NCBI RefSeq assembly: GCF_029893635.1
Contig: NZ_JARXYR010000002.1
Location: 2,269,001 to 2,333,000, forward strand
Direction of reading: 5' to 3'
Length of the DNA stretch: 64,000 bases
Source: Variovorax sp. TBS-050B
Lineage (GTDB): Bacteria > Pseudomonadota > Gammaproteobacteria > Burkholderiales > Burkholderiaceae_C
A model generated the notes under the pieces. It did not search any database and had not been told where the DNA came from. It saw only the letters and a list, made by a program, of their open reading frames with translations. Below, piece after piece: positions 27,247-35,872 of the stretch. Positions within the stretch are counted from its first letter, which is position 1. Every line of letters starts with the position of its first letter. The position numbers and the translations under genes are program-made.

Positions 27247-27843
27247 ATGGACAGCTCCAAGCGTGAGATCGCCGCGGCAGCCGCTCGCCTCGTGGTCGAA
27301 GAGGGGCTCGAGTACGGCCCCGCCAAGCGCCGCGCCGTGCGCGACCTCGGGCTCTCGTCGCGCACGGCGCTGCCCAACAACGACGAGGTCGAAGCCGAGG
27401 TGCGCGACTACATCGCGCTCTATTGCGCCGACACCCAGCCGCAGGAACTGCACGCCCTGCGCCTGCTCGCGCTCGAATGGATGGAACGCATGGCCGCCTT
27501 CCGGCCGCACGTGGGCGGCGCGGTGTGGCACGGCACGGCCACGCGCCTGTCAGACATTTACATTCAATTGTTCTGCGATGATTCGAAGTCGGCCGAAATC
27601 GCCCTGATCGATCACCACGTGGACTACGAACCGCGCATGGTGACCGGCTTCCACGGCGAGCAGGTCGAGGCCCTGAGCGTGCATGCGTCAAGCCGCGCGC
27701 TCGGCGAGGAGATCGGCGTTCATCTGCTGGTCTACGACCTCGACGACCTGCGCGGTGCGCTCAGGCCCGACGCCCAGGGCCGGGTGCCGCGCGGCGACCT
27801 CGCCGCGCTGCGGCGGCTGATCGAAAGAGAAAAGGACAAGTGA
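27247..27843 (+). CDS. Conserved nucleotidyltransferase-like protein
   Basis: A 198-aa cytoplasmic protein. The N-terminal half is helical with a conserved AARLVVEEGLEYGPAKRRAVRDLGL segment. The middle, VWHGTATRLSDIYIQLFCDD, resembles a DxD nucleotidyltransferase strand-turn-strand (G-x-x-x-x-x-S-D-I), followed by EIALIDHHVDYE. I recognise the family from other Burkholderiales genomes but know no function. It directly abuts the TlpA gene (stop at 27843, ATG at 27844), so the two are cotranslated. Confidence 0.7.
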   Translation: MDSSKREIAAAAARLVVEEGLEYGPAKRRAVRDLGLSSRTALPNNDEVEAEVRDYIALYCADTQPQELHALRLLALEWMERMAAFRPHVGGAVWHGTATRLSDIYIQLFCDDSKSAEIALIDHHVDYEPRMVTGFHGEQVEALSVHASSRALGEEIGVHLLVYDLDDLRGALRPDAQGRVPRGDLAALRRLIEREKDK

Positions 27844-28389
27844 ATGACTTCTTCGCCCACACGGCGCGGCCTGCTGTACGGCGGCGTGGCGGTTGCGGCC
27901 GCTGCGGCAGGCCTGGGCGGCGCATGGTGGCGCGAACAGCGCAGCATGCCCGCCGGTGAGACGCTGGACCCGGCCTTCTGGGCGCAGCGTTTCGACCGGC
28001 CCGAGGGCGGCGAACTGCTCTTCGCCAGCCTGCGCGGCAAGCCGCTGCTGCTCAACTTCTGGGCTACCTGGTGTCCGCCCTGCGTCGAGGAGATGCCGAT
28101 GATCGACCGCTTCTTCCGCGATCACGGCGGCAACGGCTGGCAAGTGGTCGGACTGGCGATCGACCAGCCGAGTGCGGTGCGCAAGTTCCTGCAGAAGACG
28201 CCGGTGGCCTATCCTATTGGCCTGGCGGGCCTGCAGGGTACCGAGCTCGTCAAAAGCCTGGGCAACACCGGCGGCGGGCTGCCCTTCACGCTGGTGCTGG
28301 GCGCGTCCGGCACCGTCGCGGCCCGTAAAATGGGCAAGCTCGAGCCGGCCGACCTGGACGCCTGGCGACGTGAACTGGTTCACGGTTAG
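27844..28389 (+). CDS. TlpA-like periplasmic thioredoxin
   Basis: A 181-aa membrane-anchored thiol-disulfide protein. An uncleaved or cleaved N-terminal segment (about residues 9-27; RRGLLYGG could also suggest Tat) precedes a thioredoxin fold with the active site WCPPC (W76-C80), preceded by LLLNFWATW. The cis-proline region is GGLPFTLVLG. WCPPC is typical of TlpA/ResA reductants in cytochrome c maturation, though no cytochrome genes are adjacent. It is followed after 97 bp by accB. Confidence 0.9.
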   Translation: MTSSPTRRGLLYGGVAVAAAAAGLGGAWWREQRSMPAGETLDPAFWAQRFDRPEGGELLFASLRGKPLLLNFWATWCPPCVEEMPMIDRFFRDHGGNGWQVVGLAIDQPSAVRKFLQKTPVAYPIGLAGLQGTELVKSLGNTGGGLPFTLVLGASGTVAARKMGKLEPADLDAWRRELVHG

Positions 28390-28486
28390 AATCAGATACA
28401 CCTCGGCATTCGCCGCTGTTCGCTGAAAATCGACGATTTTTGGCAAAGTTACTTCCTAATCCCGGCAACGCCGGCACTGGAGCCTC

Positions 28487-28945
28487 ATGGATCTGCGCAA
28501 ACTCAAGACACTGATCGACCTGGTGTCTGAATCCAATATTTCCGAACTGGAAATCACCGAAACCGAAGGCAAGGTTCGCATCGTGAAGGGCGGCGGCGCC
28601 GCCCCGGTGCAATACGTTCAGACCGTGGCAGCGCCCACCGCCGCGCCGGCACCCGGCGCCGCCGCCGCGCCGGTGCTTCCCGCAGCGCCGGCACCCGAGG
28701 CCGCGCCCACCGGGCACGTCGTCAAGTCGCCGATGGTCGGCACCTTCTACCGCGCGTCCAGCCCCGGCGCGCCGGCCTTCGTCGAAGTCGGCAGCAAGGT
28801 CAACGAGGGCGACACGGTCTGCATCATCGAAGCGATGAAGATCCTCAACGAAATCGAAGCCGACAAGTCCGGCACGATCACCCAGATCCTCGGCGAAAAC
28901 GGCCAGGCGGTCGAATACGGCCAGCCGCTGTTCATCATCGAGTGA
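28487..28945 (+). CDS. accB: Biotin carboxyl carrier protein of acetyl-CoA carboxylase
   Basis: A 152-aa carrier subunit of acetyl-CoA carboxylase, the first step of fatty acid synthesis. An N-terminal [23 protein letters not shown] domain binds the carboxylase, an Ala/Pro linker (about residues 45-75) follows, and the biotinyl domain has the EAMKI motif with biotin lysine K118. It lies 2 bp before accC, the normal accBC operon. No aroQ precedes it; a TlpA gene takes that place. Confidence 0.97.
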   Translation: MDLRKLKTLIDLVSESNISELEITETEGKVRIVKGGGAAPVQYVQTVAAPTAAPAPGAAAAPVLPAAPAPEAAPTGHVVKSPMVGTFYRASSPGAPAFVEVGSKVNEGDTVCIIEAMKILNEIEADKSGTITQILGENGQAVEYGQPLFIIE

Positions 28946-28947
28946 CC

Positions 28948-30297
28948 ATGTTCAAGAAGATTCTGGTCGCCAATCGCGGCGAGATCGCGCTGCGCATCCA
29001 GCGCGCCTGCAGCGAACTCGGCATCAAGGCCGTGATGGTCTATTCCGAGGCCGATCGCGACGCGAAGTACGTCAAGCTGGCGCAGGAGGCCGTGTGCATC
29101 GGCCCCGCACCGTCGGGGCAGAGCTACCTCAACATGCCGGCCATCATCTCGGCCGCCGAGGTGACCGATGCCGAAGCCATCCACCCGGGCTACGGCTTCC
29201 TGAGCGAGAACGCCAACTTCGCGGAGCGCGTGGAACAGAGCGGCTTCCAGTTCATCGGCCCCACGCCCGACAACATCCGCACGATGGGCGACAAGGTCTC
29301 GGCCAAGCAGGCGATGATCAAGGCCGGCGTGCCCTGCGTGCCCGGGTCGGAAGGCGAGCTCTCCGACGACGCCGCCACCAACAAGCGCATCGCGCGCGCC
29401 ATCGGCTACCCCGTCATCATCAAGGCGGCGGGCGGCGGCGGCGGCCGCGGCATGCGCGTGGTCCACACCGAGGCGGCGCTGGTCAATGCGATCCAGATGA
29501 CCAAGGCGGAAGCGGGCGCGGCCTTCAACAATCCGGCCGTGTACATGGAGAAGTTCCTCCAGAACCCGCGCCACATCGAGATCCAGGTGCTGGCCGACAA
29601 GCACAAGAACGCGGTCTACCTGGGCGAGCGCGACTGCTCCATGCAGCGCCGCCACCAGAAGGTGATCGAGGAATCGCCCGCGCCGGGCATTCCGCGCAAG
29701 CTGATCGAGAAGATCGGCGAGCGCTGCGCCGCGGCCTGCAAGAAGATCGGCTACCGCGGCGCCGGCACCTTCGAGTTCCTCTACGAGAACGGCGAGTTCT
29801 ACTTCATCGAGATGAACACGCGCGTGCAGGTGGAGCACCCGGTGACCGAGGCCACGACCGGCATCGACATCGTGAAGACGCAGATCATGGTCGCGGCCGG
29901 CGAGAAGCTGCCGTTCACCCAGCGCCAGATCGAGATGCGCGGCCACGCGATCGAGTGCCGCATCAACGCCGAGGACGCGTGGAAGTTCACGCCTTCGCCG
30001 GGCCGCATCACCATGTGGCATCCGCCGGGCGGCCCGGGCGTGCGTGTCGATTCGCATGCCTACACGAACTACTTCGTGCCGCCCAACTACGACTCGATGA
30101 TCGGCAAGATCATCGTCTACGGCGACACGCGCGAGCAGGCCATGGCGCGCATGCGCACGGCGCTCAACGAAACCGTGATCGAAGGCATCCAGACCAACAT
30201 CCCGCTGCACCGCGAGCTGATGGTCGACGCCAAGTTCATGAGCGGCGGCACCAACATCCACTACCTCGAAGAGTGGCTCGCCGCACATAAACGATGA
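28948..30297 (+). CDS. accC: Biotin carboxylase subunit of acetyl-CoA carboxylase
   Basis: ATP-grasp enzyme of 449 aa, the same length as E. coli AccC, that carboxylates biotin on AccB using bicarbonate. It starts [20 protein letters not shown]. Features include [15 protein letters not shown], the glycine-rich ATP loop [12 protein letters not shown], the metal/bicarbonate segment [26 protein letters not shown] and ECRINAED. The ATG at 28948 fits the family start; a GTG six bases earlier overlaps the accB stop and is less likely. Confidence 0.97.
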   Translation: MFKKILVANRGEIALRIQRACSELGIKAVMVYSEADRDAKYVKLAQEAVCIGPAPSGQSYLNMPAIISAAEVTDAEAIHPGYGFLSENANFAERVEQSGFQFIGPTPDNIRTMGDKVSAKQAMIKAGVPCVPGSEGELSDDAATNKRIARAIGYPVIIKAAGGGGGRGMRVVHTEAALVNAIQMTKAEAGAAFNNPAVYMEKFLQNPRHIEIQVLADKHKNAVYLGERDCSMQRRHQKVIEESPAPGIPRKLIEKIGERCAAACKKIGYRGAGTFEFLYENGEFYFIEMNTRVQVEHPVTEATTGIDIVKTQIMVAAGEKLPFTQRQIEMRGHAIECRINAEDAWKFTPSPGRITMWHPPGGPGVRVDSHAYTNYFVPPNYDSMIGKIIVYGDTREQAMARMRTALNETVIEGIQTNIPLHRELMVDAKFMSGGTNIHYLEEWLAAHKR

Positions 30298-30300
30298 AGA

Positions 30301-30393
30301 CCCCCAGGCTTCGCGCACTTCGTGTCGCTTCGCCAACCCCCTTGCAGGGGGCAACACCGGAGGCCCGGCAAAGCCGGTTCCTCGGTGTTCCTG
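30301..30393. repeat. Dispersed multi-hairpin repeat between accC and prmA
   Basis: A compact block holding CCCCC-TTGCA-GGGGG (30337-30351), then CCGGC-AAA-GCCGG (30365-30377) nested inside AACACCG (30353-30359) and CGGTGTT (30383-30389). This nested hairpin with a TTCGCGCACTTCGTGTCGC lead-in resembles repeats seen between genes in Variovorax and related genomes (recalled, not searched). It fills nearly all of the accC-prmA gap and could affect message stability between the two genes. Confidence 0.6.
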
Positions 30394-30412
30394 ATGAAGA
30401 GGGATTTCTCTG

Positions 30413-31297
30413 ATGTTTGAACTCCGCCTGATGGCGCCGGAAGACCGGGTCGAGATGGTCAGCGATGCGCTCGACGCGCTCGATGCGCTGAGCGTCTCGG
30501 TGGAAGACGCCGATGCCCAGACCGATGCCGAGCAGGCGCTGTTCGGCGAGCCCGGCATGCCGCCGCCCAAGGAGGGCTGGCAGCGGTCGCGCGTGATCGC
30601 GCTGTTCGCCGAGGAGGCGCTCGCGAAGGAGGCCGCCTCGGTGCTCGCGCTGCAGGATTTCTTCGAAGGCTGCGCGGTGCTCGGCGTGGCGCCGGTGCCC
30701 GATCAGGACTGGGTGCGGCTCACGCAGTCGCAGTTCGCGCCGGTCGAGATCACGCCCGAGTTCTGGATCGTGCCGACCTGGCACGAGCCGCCCGCCCAGG
30801 CCAGCCGGGTGATCCGCCTCGACCCGGGGCTCGCCTTCGGAACCGGCACCCATCCCACCACGCGCATGTGCCTGCGCTGGATCGCGAAGCAGGGCGCTTT
30901 GGCGGGCCGGCGCGTGCTCGACTACGGCTGCGGCTCCGGCATCCTCGCGATCGGCGCGGCGAAGTTCGGTGCGAGCGACATCGATGCCGTCGACATCGAC
31001 GAGGCCGCGGTCTCGTCGACCATGCGCAACGCCGAGGCCAACGGCGTGCAGCTGAAGGCCGGACTGCCCGAGGCGGCGCAGGGTGCGTACGACGTGGTGC
31101 TCGCGAACATCCTCGCCACGCCGCTCAAGGTGCTCGCGCCGCTGTTGCGCAGCCATGTGGCGCCGGGCGGATCGCTGGTGCTCGCCGGCATCCTCGAGCG
31201 CCAGGCGGAAGAACTCCAGCAGGCCTATGCGCCCTATGCCGCGCTCGAGGTCGGCGACAGCGAGGACGGCTGGATCCTCATGACGGCGCGCTGCTGA
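30413..31297 (+). CDS. prmA: Ribosomal protein L11 methyltransferase
   Basis: SAM-dependent methyltransferase of 294 aa that trimethylates ribosomal protein L11. An N-terminal L11-binding domain is followed by LDPGLAFGTGTHPTTRMCLRW, a PrmA hallmark, then SAM motif I VLDYGCGSGILAIGAAKFGA and VLANILATPLKVLAPLL. Length equals E. coli PrmA (293 aa). It follows accC, an arrangement common in proteobacteria. Confidence 0.97.
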   Translation: MFELRLMAPEDRVEMVSDALDALDALSVSVEDADAQTDAEQALFGEPGMPPPKEGWQRSRVIALFAEEALAKEAASVLALQDFFEGCAVLGVAPVPDQDWVRLTQSQFAPVEITPEFWIVPTWHEPPAQASRVIRLDPGLAFGTGTHPTTRMCLRWIAKQGALAGRRVLDYGCGSGILAIGAAKFGASDIDAVDIDEAAVSSTMRNAEANGVQLKAGLPEAAQGAYDVVLANILATPLKVLAPLLRSHVAPGGSLVLAGILERQAEELQQAYAPYAALEVGDSEDGWILMTARC

Positions 31298-31382
31298 GGA
31301 AGCGGCCGCCTTCTCGCGCCGCCGCTTCGATCTTCTTCTGCGCGCGTGCGCGGGGAGGGGGCAACCCTACAATCGCCCCGTC

Positions 31383-32762
31383 ATGAGCCTCGCCACGCGC
31401 TGCCCTTCCTGCACCACCACCTTCAAGGTGGTGCGCGATCAGCTCCGCATTTCCGATGGCTGGGTTCGTTGCGGCCGCTGCAGCCATGTGTTCGACGCCA
31501 CGCTCGAACTGCATGAGATGCCGGACGGGCCGCAGCAGCCTGCTGCCGCTTCCACCACGGCGCCTGCGCCGCAGCCCACGCCGCCGGTGCCCGAGTCCAC
31601 GGCAGCTTCGCAGGCGGCAGAGGACGCGGAGTTCTTCGACGACGAACTCGACGGCCGCGCAGCGCCGCCTGCGGCCGAGCCTGCACCGCCGGCCGATGCT
31701 GTCGCCGAAGACACCGCGACCGCGCCGCGACCCGAGGCGCCGGAGCCCGCGCCTGCCCCCGCGCCCGCGCCGTCCTTCGCCATGCCGGCGCACGGCATCC
31801 TCGCCGACGCGTTGTGGTCCGACTTCGATGCCAACCCGCCCGAGTGGCGTCCGCCGCCGAGTTCGCTGCCGCCGTTTCCGAACATCGATCTGAACCTCGC
31901 GGCACCGCCTTCGCCGCCGCCACCACCACCGCCGCCGTTGCCGGCACTGCGCCTCAAGGCCCGCGCGCTCGCGGAGTCAGCCAGCGAAGAGACGGAGACG
32001 CAGGAGCTCGCGCAGGACCGCGACCAGGTGCAGATGCAGAAGGCCCTGCGCCGCGCGCGCATCAAGTCGGCCAAGGTCGCGCATGCGAAGGCGCGCGAGG
32101 AACGCGCCGCCGAGAAGTTGGCCGCTTCCTCGATGGTGCGCCAGGCCAGCGAGCCCGAATCCGCCGAGTCGCCGCTTCCGCCGCCGTCGCTGCGCGAGGA
32201 CGACGACGCCGATTCCGAGCGTCTTCCGCTGTTCGAGAACGACGGCGCGAAGCGCCAGGGCGCAGGTGTCTGGCAGCGGCCGGCACTGCGGCGCGCGATG
32301 TGGCTGCTGTCCGTACTCGCGGTGCTGCTGCTCGTGCTGCAGGTGCTGCGCCACGAGCGCGACGGCATCGTGGCGCGCCAGCCGAATCTTCGCCCCGCCT
32401 TCGCCACGCTGTGCCGATGGACGGGCTGCGAACTCACGGCGCTGCGCCAGATCGGCGACATCGTGATCGAAGGCGCGGCCTTCACGCGCGAGAAGACCGG
32501 CAGCAGCGACTACCGGCTCAGCTTCACCCTGCGCAACGGCGCCACCGTGCCGCTCGCGATGCCGGCGATCGAACTCTCGCTGCTCGACACGCAGGAGCGT
32601 GCCGTGGTGCGGCGCGTGCTGATGGCCGCGGACTATGGCGCACCCCCGGTGCTTGCGGCGCGTGCGGACCAGGCGGCGTCGCTGCCGCTGAGCCTCTCGG
32701 CGAGCGAAGCGGCGGCGCTGCCGCCGATCGCAGGTTATCGCGTGGAAGCGTTCTATCCCTGA
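31383..32762 (+). CDS. Zinc-ribbon membrane protein with DUF3426 domain
   Basis: A 459-aa protein. The N terminus ATRCPSCTTTFKVVRDQLRISDGWVRCGRC has the four cysteines of the MJ0042-type zinc finger. A long Pro/Ala-rich low-complexity region (about residues 50-190) and a charged Lys/Glu segment follow. One membrane helix lies at about 303-320 (MWLLSVLAVLLLVLQVL), with a C-terminal DUF3426 domain outside the membrane. Such proteins commonly follow prmA in betaproteobacteria. Function unknown; it has the architecture of a membrane-spanning sensor or regulator. Confidence 0.85.
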   Translation: MSLATRCPSCTTTFKVVRDQLRISDGWVRCGRCSHVFDATLELHEMPDGPQQPAAASTTAPAPQPTPPVPESTAASQAAEDAEFFDDELDGRAAPPAAEPAPPADAVAEDTATAPRPEAPEPAPAPAPAPSFAMPAHGILADALWSDFDANPPEWRPPPSSLPPFPNIDLNLAAPPSPPPPPPPPLPALRLKARALAESASEETETQELAQDRDQVQMQKALRRARIKSAKVAHAKAREERAAEKLAASSMVRQASEPESAESPLPPPSLREDDDADSERLPLFENDGAKRQGAGVWQRPALRRAMWLLSVLAVLLLVLQVLRHERDGIVARQPNLRPAFATLCRWTGCELTALRQIGDIVIEGAAFTREKTGSSDYRLSFTLRNGATVPLAMPAIELSLLDTQERAVVRRVLMAADYGAPPVLAARADQAASLPLSLSASEAAALPPIAGYRVEAFYP

Positions 32763-32825
32763 GCCGGCCCCGCCCGCTCATCGTCTTTCTTTCCTTTTCT
32801 TCTTCCCTCACCCAACGGGCTCACC

Positions 32826-33728
32826 ATGGCAGCAGTGATTTGCGGTTCCCTCGCGTTCGACACCATCATGACTTTCGAGGGCCGGTTCGCCGACCAGATC
32901 CTTCCCGACCAGCTGCACATCCTCAATGTGTCGTTCCTGGTGCCGGGCCTTCGGCGCGACTTCGGCGGCTGCGCGGGCAACATCGCCTACAGCCTCAACG
33001 CGCTCGGCGGTACGGCACTGCCGATGGCCACGCTCGGCAGCGACGGCGCCGACTACCTCGAGCGCATGCGCACGCTGGGCATCAGCACCGAGTTCGTGCG
33101 CCAGCTCGACGACACCTTCACCGCGCAGGCGATGATCATGAACGACGTCGACAACAACCAGATCACGGCCTTCCACCCCGGTGCGATGCAGCAGGCGCAC
33201 CTGACGAAGATCGCTGCGCGCGACGACATCCGCGTCGGCATCATCGCGCCCGACGGCCGCGAGGCGATGCTGCAGCATGCCGAGCAGTTCGCCGCCGCCG
33301 GCATTCCGTTCGTGTTCGATCCGGGCCAGGGCCTGCCGATGTTCGACGGCGAGGCGCTCCGGCACTTCATCGAGCTGGCGAGCTGGGTGGTGGTCAACGA
33401 CTACGAAGGCAAGATGCTGTCGCAGCGCACCGGCTGGAGCCTCGCCGAGATCTCGCGGCATGTGCGCGGCCTGGTCGTCACGCTCGCGGCCGACGGCTGC
33501 GAAGTCTGGATCGACGGCGAGCGCGAGCACGTTCCGGGCGTGGAGCCGACGGCGGTGGTCGAACCCACGGGCTGCGGCGACGCATGGCGCGGCGCGCTGC
33601 TGTTCGGGCTCGAGAAGGACTGGCCGCTCGCGCAGTGCGCGGCGCTGGGCAATCGCGTGGGCGCGCTCAAGATCGCGCAGCGCGGGCCGCAGAACTACCA
33701 GATCGACCGCAAGGCGCTGGGCCTCTGA
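32826..33728 (+). CDS. PfkB-family carbohydrate/nucleoside kinase
   Basis: A ribokinase-fold kinase of 300 aa. The N-terminal FGGCAGNIAYSLNALGG is PfkB signature 1, and VEPTGCGDAWRGALLFGL is signature 2 with the catalytic aspartate in GCGDAW (usually GAGDAF). The family includes adenosine kinases and sugar kinases; the sequence resembles the adenosine-kinase-like group but the substrate is uncertain. A GC-rich hairpin terminator follows 25 bp after the stop, shared with the convergent histone-like gene. Confidence 0.85.
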   Translation: MAAVICGSLAFDTIMTFEGRFADQILPDQLHILNVSFLVPGLRRDFGGCAGNIAYSLNALGGTALPMATLGSDGADYLERMRTLGISTEFVRQLDDTFTAQAMIMNDVDNNQITAFHPGAMQQAHLTKIAARDDIRVGIIAPDGREAMLQHAEQFAAAGIPFVFDPGQGLPMFDGEALRHFIELASWVVVNDYEGKMLSQRTGWSLAEISRHVRGLVVTLAADGCEVWIDGEREHVPGVEPTAVVEPTGCGDAWRGALLFGLEKDWPLAQCAALGNRVGALKIAQRGPQNYQIDRKALGL

Positions 33729-33753
33729 GGCCACCGGCGCTCCGGCGCCCATG

Positions 33754-33787
33754 AAAAAAGCCCGACACCGTGAGGTGCCGGGCTTTT
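33754..33787. terminator. Bidirectional intrinsic terminator
   Basis: A stem of AAAAGCCCG-x-CACC pairing with GGTG-x-CGGGCTTTT around a GTGA loop, with one internal mismatch. Six A lie on the left and four T on the right. It can end both the PfkB kinase transcript (plus) and the histone H1-like transcript (minus, where the A-run becomes a T-run). Confidence 0.85.
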
Positions 33788-33810
33788 GCCTTCAAGGCCG
33801 CTGAGGGAAC

Positions 33811-34317
33811 TCAGGGCTTGCTGGCCGTGGGGAACGGCCAGGCTGCCTGCGGGTTCAGCGTGGTTTGCGCAGCAGGCGCAGGCGCCGCAGCGGGTGCCTT
33901 GGCAGCCTTCTTCGCAGCCGGCTTCTTGGCAGCAGCGGCAGGCTTGGCAGCGGGCTTCTTCGCGGCTTTCTTGGCCGCAGCCTTTTTCGCAGGCGCCTTC
34001 TTGGCGGCAGCCTTCTTCGCAGGCGCCTTCTTGGCAGCGGCCTTCTTGGCCGGCGCCTTCTTCGCCGCGGCCTTCTTGGCAGGAGCCTTCTTCGCAGGCG
34101 CCTTCTTCGCAGCGGCCTTCTTGGCCGGTGCTGCCTTCTTGGCGGCTACCTTCTTCGCGGGCGCCTTCTTGGCGGCGACCTTCTTGGCAGCGACCTTCTT
34201 CGCCGGTGCCTTCTTGGCTGCTACCTTCTTGGCAGGAGCCTTCTTCGCTGCGACCTTCTTGGCCGGAGCCTTCTTTGCTGCGGCTTTCTTAGCCGGCGCT
34301 TTCTTTGCAGTTGCCAT
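33811..34317 (-). CDS. Histone H1-like Lys/Ala repeat DNA-binding protein
   Basis: A 168-aa very basic protein made almost wholly of the words AAKK, APAKK and VAAKK. After [11 protein letters not shown] it runs as roughly 22 units of 4-5 residues, then a less regular [11 protein letters not shown] region and a neutral C-terminal tail ending [14 protein letters not shown]. This is the architecture of bacterial histone H1-like proteins (AlgP/HctB-like), which bind DNA non-specifically. The ATG at 34317 starts the typical MATAKK; an upstream in-frame start has no matching repeat. The underlying DNA is a near-tandem repeat, so copy number may vary between strains. Confidence 0.9.
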   Translation of the reverse strand: MATAKKAPAKKAAAKKAPAKKVAAKKAPAKKVAAKKAPAKKVAAKKVAAKKAPAKKVAAKKAAPAKKAAAKKAPAKKAPAKKAAAKKAPAKKAAAKKAPAKKAAAKKAPAKKAAAKKAAKKPAAKPAAAAKKPAAKKAAKAPAAAPAPAAQTTLNPQAAWPFPTASKP

Positions 34318-34514
34318 TTCTGTTTTCTCCTTGATCAAGTTGAAAAAATCAACCTATTGAAGCGCTTCTCGCACCGTCGTAGCGTGAAGCGATTCATGGG
34401 GTTGGAGACCAGGCTCCAGCACCATGAACACCTGAGCCCTCGTCCATGCCGCGCTCTTCGGCGCGGTCGGTGGCAAGGGCAATTCTTGAATTCATCGATT
34501 CTTGTCGAAAAACC

Positions 34515-35693
34515 TCAATCCCAGGAGAGTGCGCCACCCGATTGGTACTCGATGACGCGGGTCTCGAAGAAATTGCGTTCTTTCTTCAGGTCAATCATTT
34601 CGCTCATCCAGGGGAACGGGTTTTCCTCGTTCGGGAAGAGCGTTTCGAGGCCGATCTGCTGCGCACGCCGGTTGGCGATGTACCGCAGGTAGCCCTTGAA
34701 CATGGAGGCATTCATGCCGAGCACACCGCGCGGCATGGTGTCTTCGGCGTATCGGTATTCGAGCTCGACGGCCTTGAGGAACAGGGCCTTGATCTCGGCC
34801 TTGAACTCGGGGGTCCAGAGGCCGGGGTTCTCGAGCTTGAGCTGGTTGATCAGGTCGATGCCGAAATTGCAGTGCATCGACTCGTCGCGCAGGATGTATT
34901 GGTACTGCTCGGCGGCGCCGGTCATCTTGTTCTGGCGACCCAGCGCAAGGATCTGCGTGAAGCCGACGTAGAAGAAGAGGCCTTCCATCAGGCAGGCGAA
35001 CACGATCAGCGACTTGAGCAGCGTCTGGTCGGTTTCGTGCGTGCCGGTCTTGAAGTTCGGATCGCTGATGGCGTCGATGAACGGAATCAGGAACTGGTCC
35101 TTCTCGCGGATCGACGGCACCTCGTTGTAGGCGTTGAAGATCTCGCTCTCGTCCAGGCCGAGCGACTCGACGATGTACTGGTAGGCGTGCGTGTGGATCG
35201 CTTCCTCGAAGGCCTGGCGCAGCAGGAACTGGCGGCATTCGGGGGCCGTGATGTGGCGGTAGGTGCCCAGCACGATGTTGTTGGCGGCCAGCGAATCGGC
35301 GGTCACGAAGAAGCCGAGGTTGCGCTTGACGATGCGGCGCTCGTCTTCGGTGAGGCCGTTCGGGTCCTTCCACAACGCGATGTCGCGCGTCATGTTCACC
35401 TCTTGCGGCATCCAGTGGTTGGCGCAGGTGGCGAGGTACTTCTCCCACGCCCACTTGTACTTGAACGGCACCAGCTGGTTGACGTCGGTCTGGCCGTTGA
35501 TGATGCGCTTGTCGGAAGCCTTGACGCGCTGCGTGGCAACGGGCGTTGCGACGGTGTGCTGCGCGATCGACGAAGTCGGAGCATCCACCGGTCGGCCGAC
35601 GGACAGGCCGCTGGTCGATGCGTGGTGCTGCTGCAATCCTTGTTGCATATCCTTTGGCAAGGAGGGCTTGACTTCTTCGTCCCAGGTCAACAT
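34515..35693 (-). CDS. nrdB: Ribonucleotide reductase class Ia, beta subunit
   Basis: Radical-generating small subunit of 392 aa (E. coli 376). Diiron ligands appear in the helix containing [17 protein letters not shown], where the tyrosine of HTHAY aligns with the radical tyrosine, and in [12 protein letters not shown] (glutamate and histidine ligands). The N-terminal region to about residue 70 is variable. The ATG at 35693 gives MLTWDEEV; a TTG four codons upstream is less likely. It follows nrdA by 179 bp, with no strong terminator or promoter visible in the gap. Confidence 0.96.
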   Translation of the reverse strand: MLTWDEEVKPSLPKDMQQGLQQHHASTSGLSVGRPVDAPTSSIAQHTVATPVATQRVKASDKRIINGQTDVNQLVPFKYKWAWEKYLATCANHWMPQEVNMTRDIALWKDPNGLTEDERRIVKRNLGFFVTADSLAANNIVLGTYRHITAPECRQFLLRQAFEEAIHTHAYQYIVESLGLDESEIFNAYNEVPSIREKDQFLIPFIDAISDPNFKTGTHETDQTLLKSLIVFACLMEGLFFYVGFTQILALGRQNKMTGAAEQYQYILRDESMHCNFGIDLINQLKLENPGLWTPEFKAEIKALFLKAVELEYRYAEDTMPRGVLGMNASMFKGYLRYIANRRAQQIGLETLFPNEENPFPWMSEMIDLKKERNFFETRVIEYQSGGALSWD

Positions 35694-35872
35694 AGAAAAA
35701 TCCAATGCTCAATTATCGGAGCAACGATGTGAGTTGCAAAGTGCCCGCCCACGCCGCGCTCCATTTATGTGGTTGTTATGTTGCTCTCATGCATCGCGCG
35801 ATGTCAGTCGATGCCGTGATCGACTGAGGGTTCGCGCGTGCTCTGCATCGCTTCGCTGCGTTCAGCGACGCA

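Noticed and set aside
33770..34360. Plus-strand open frame of repeated Ala-Phe-Leu-Gly words opposite the histone H1-like gene
   Set aside because: It is the complementary reading of the Lys/Ala repeat; the hydrophobic repeat is a by-product and the minus-strand product is a known family.
34446..35732. Plus-strand open frame opposite nrdB
   Set aside because: NrdB on the minus strand has all diiron and tyrosyl-radical motifs; the opposite frame has no family features.
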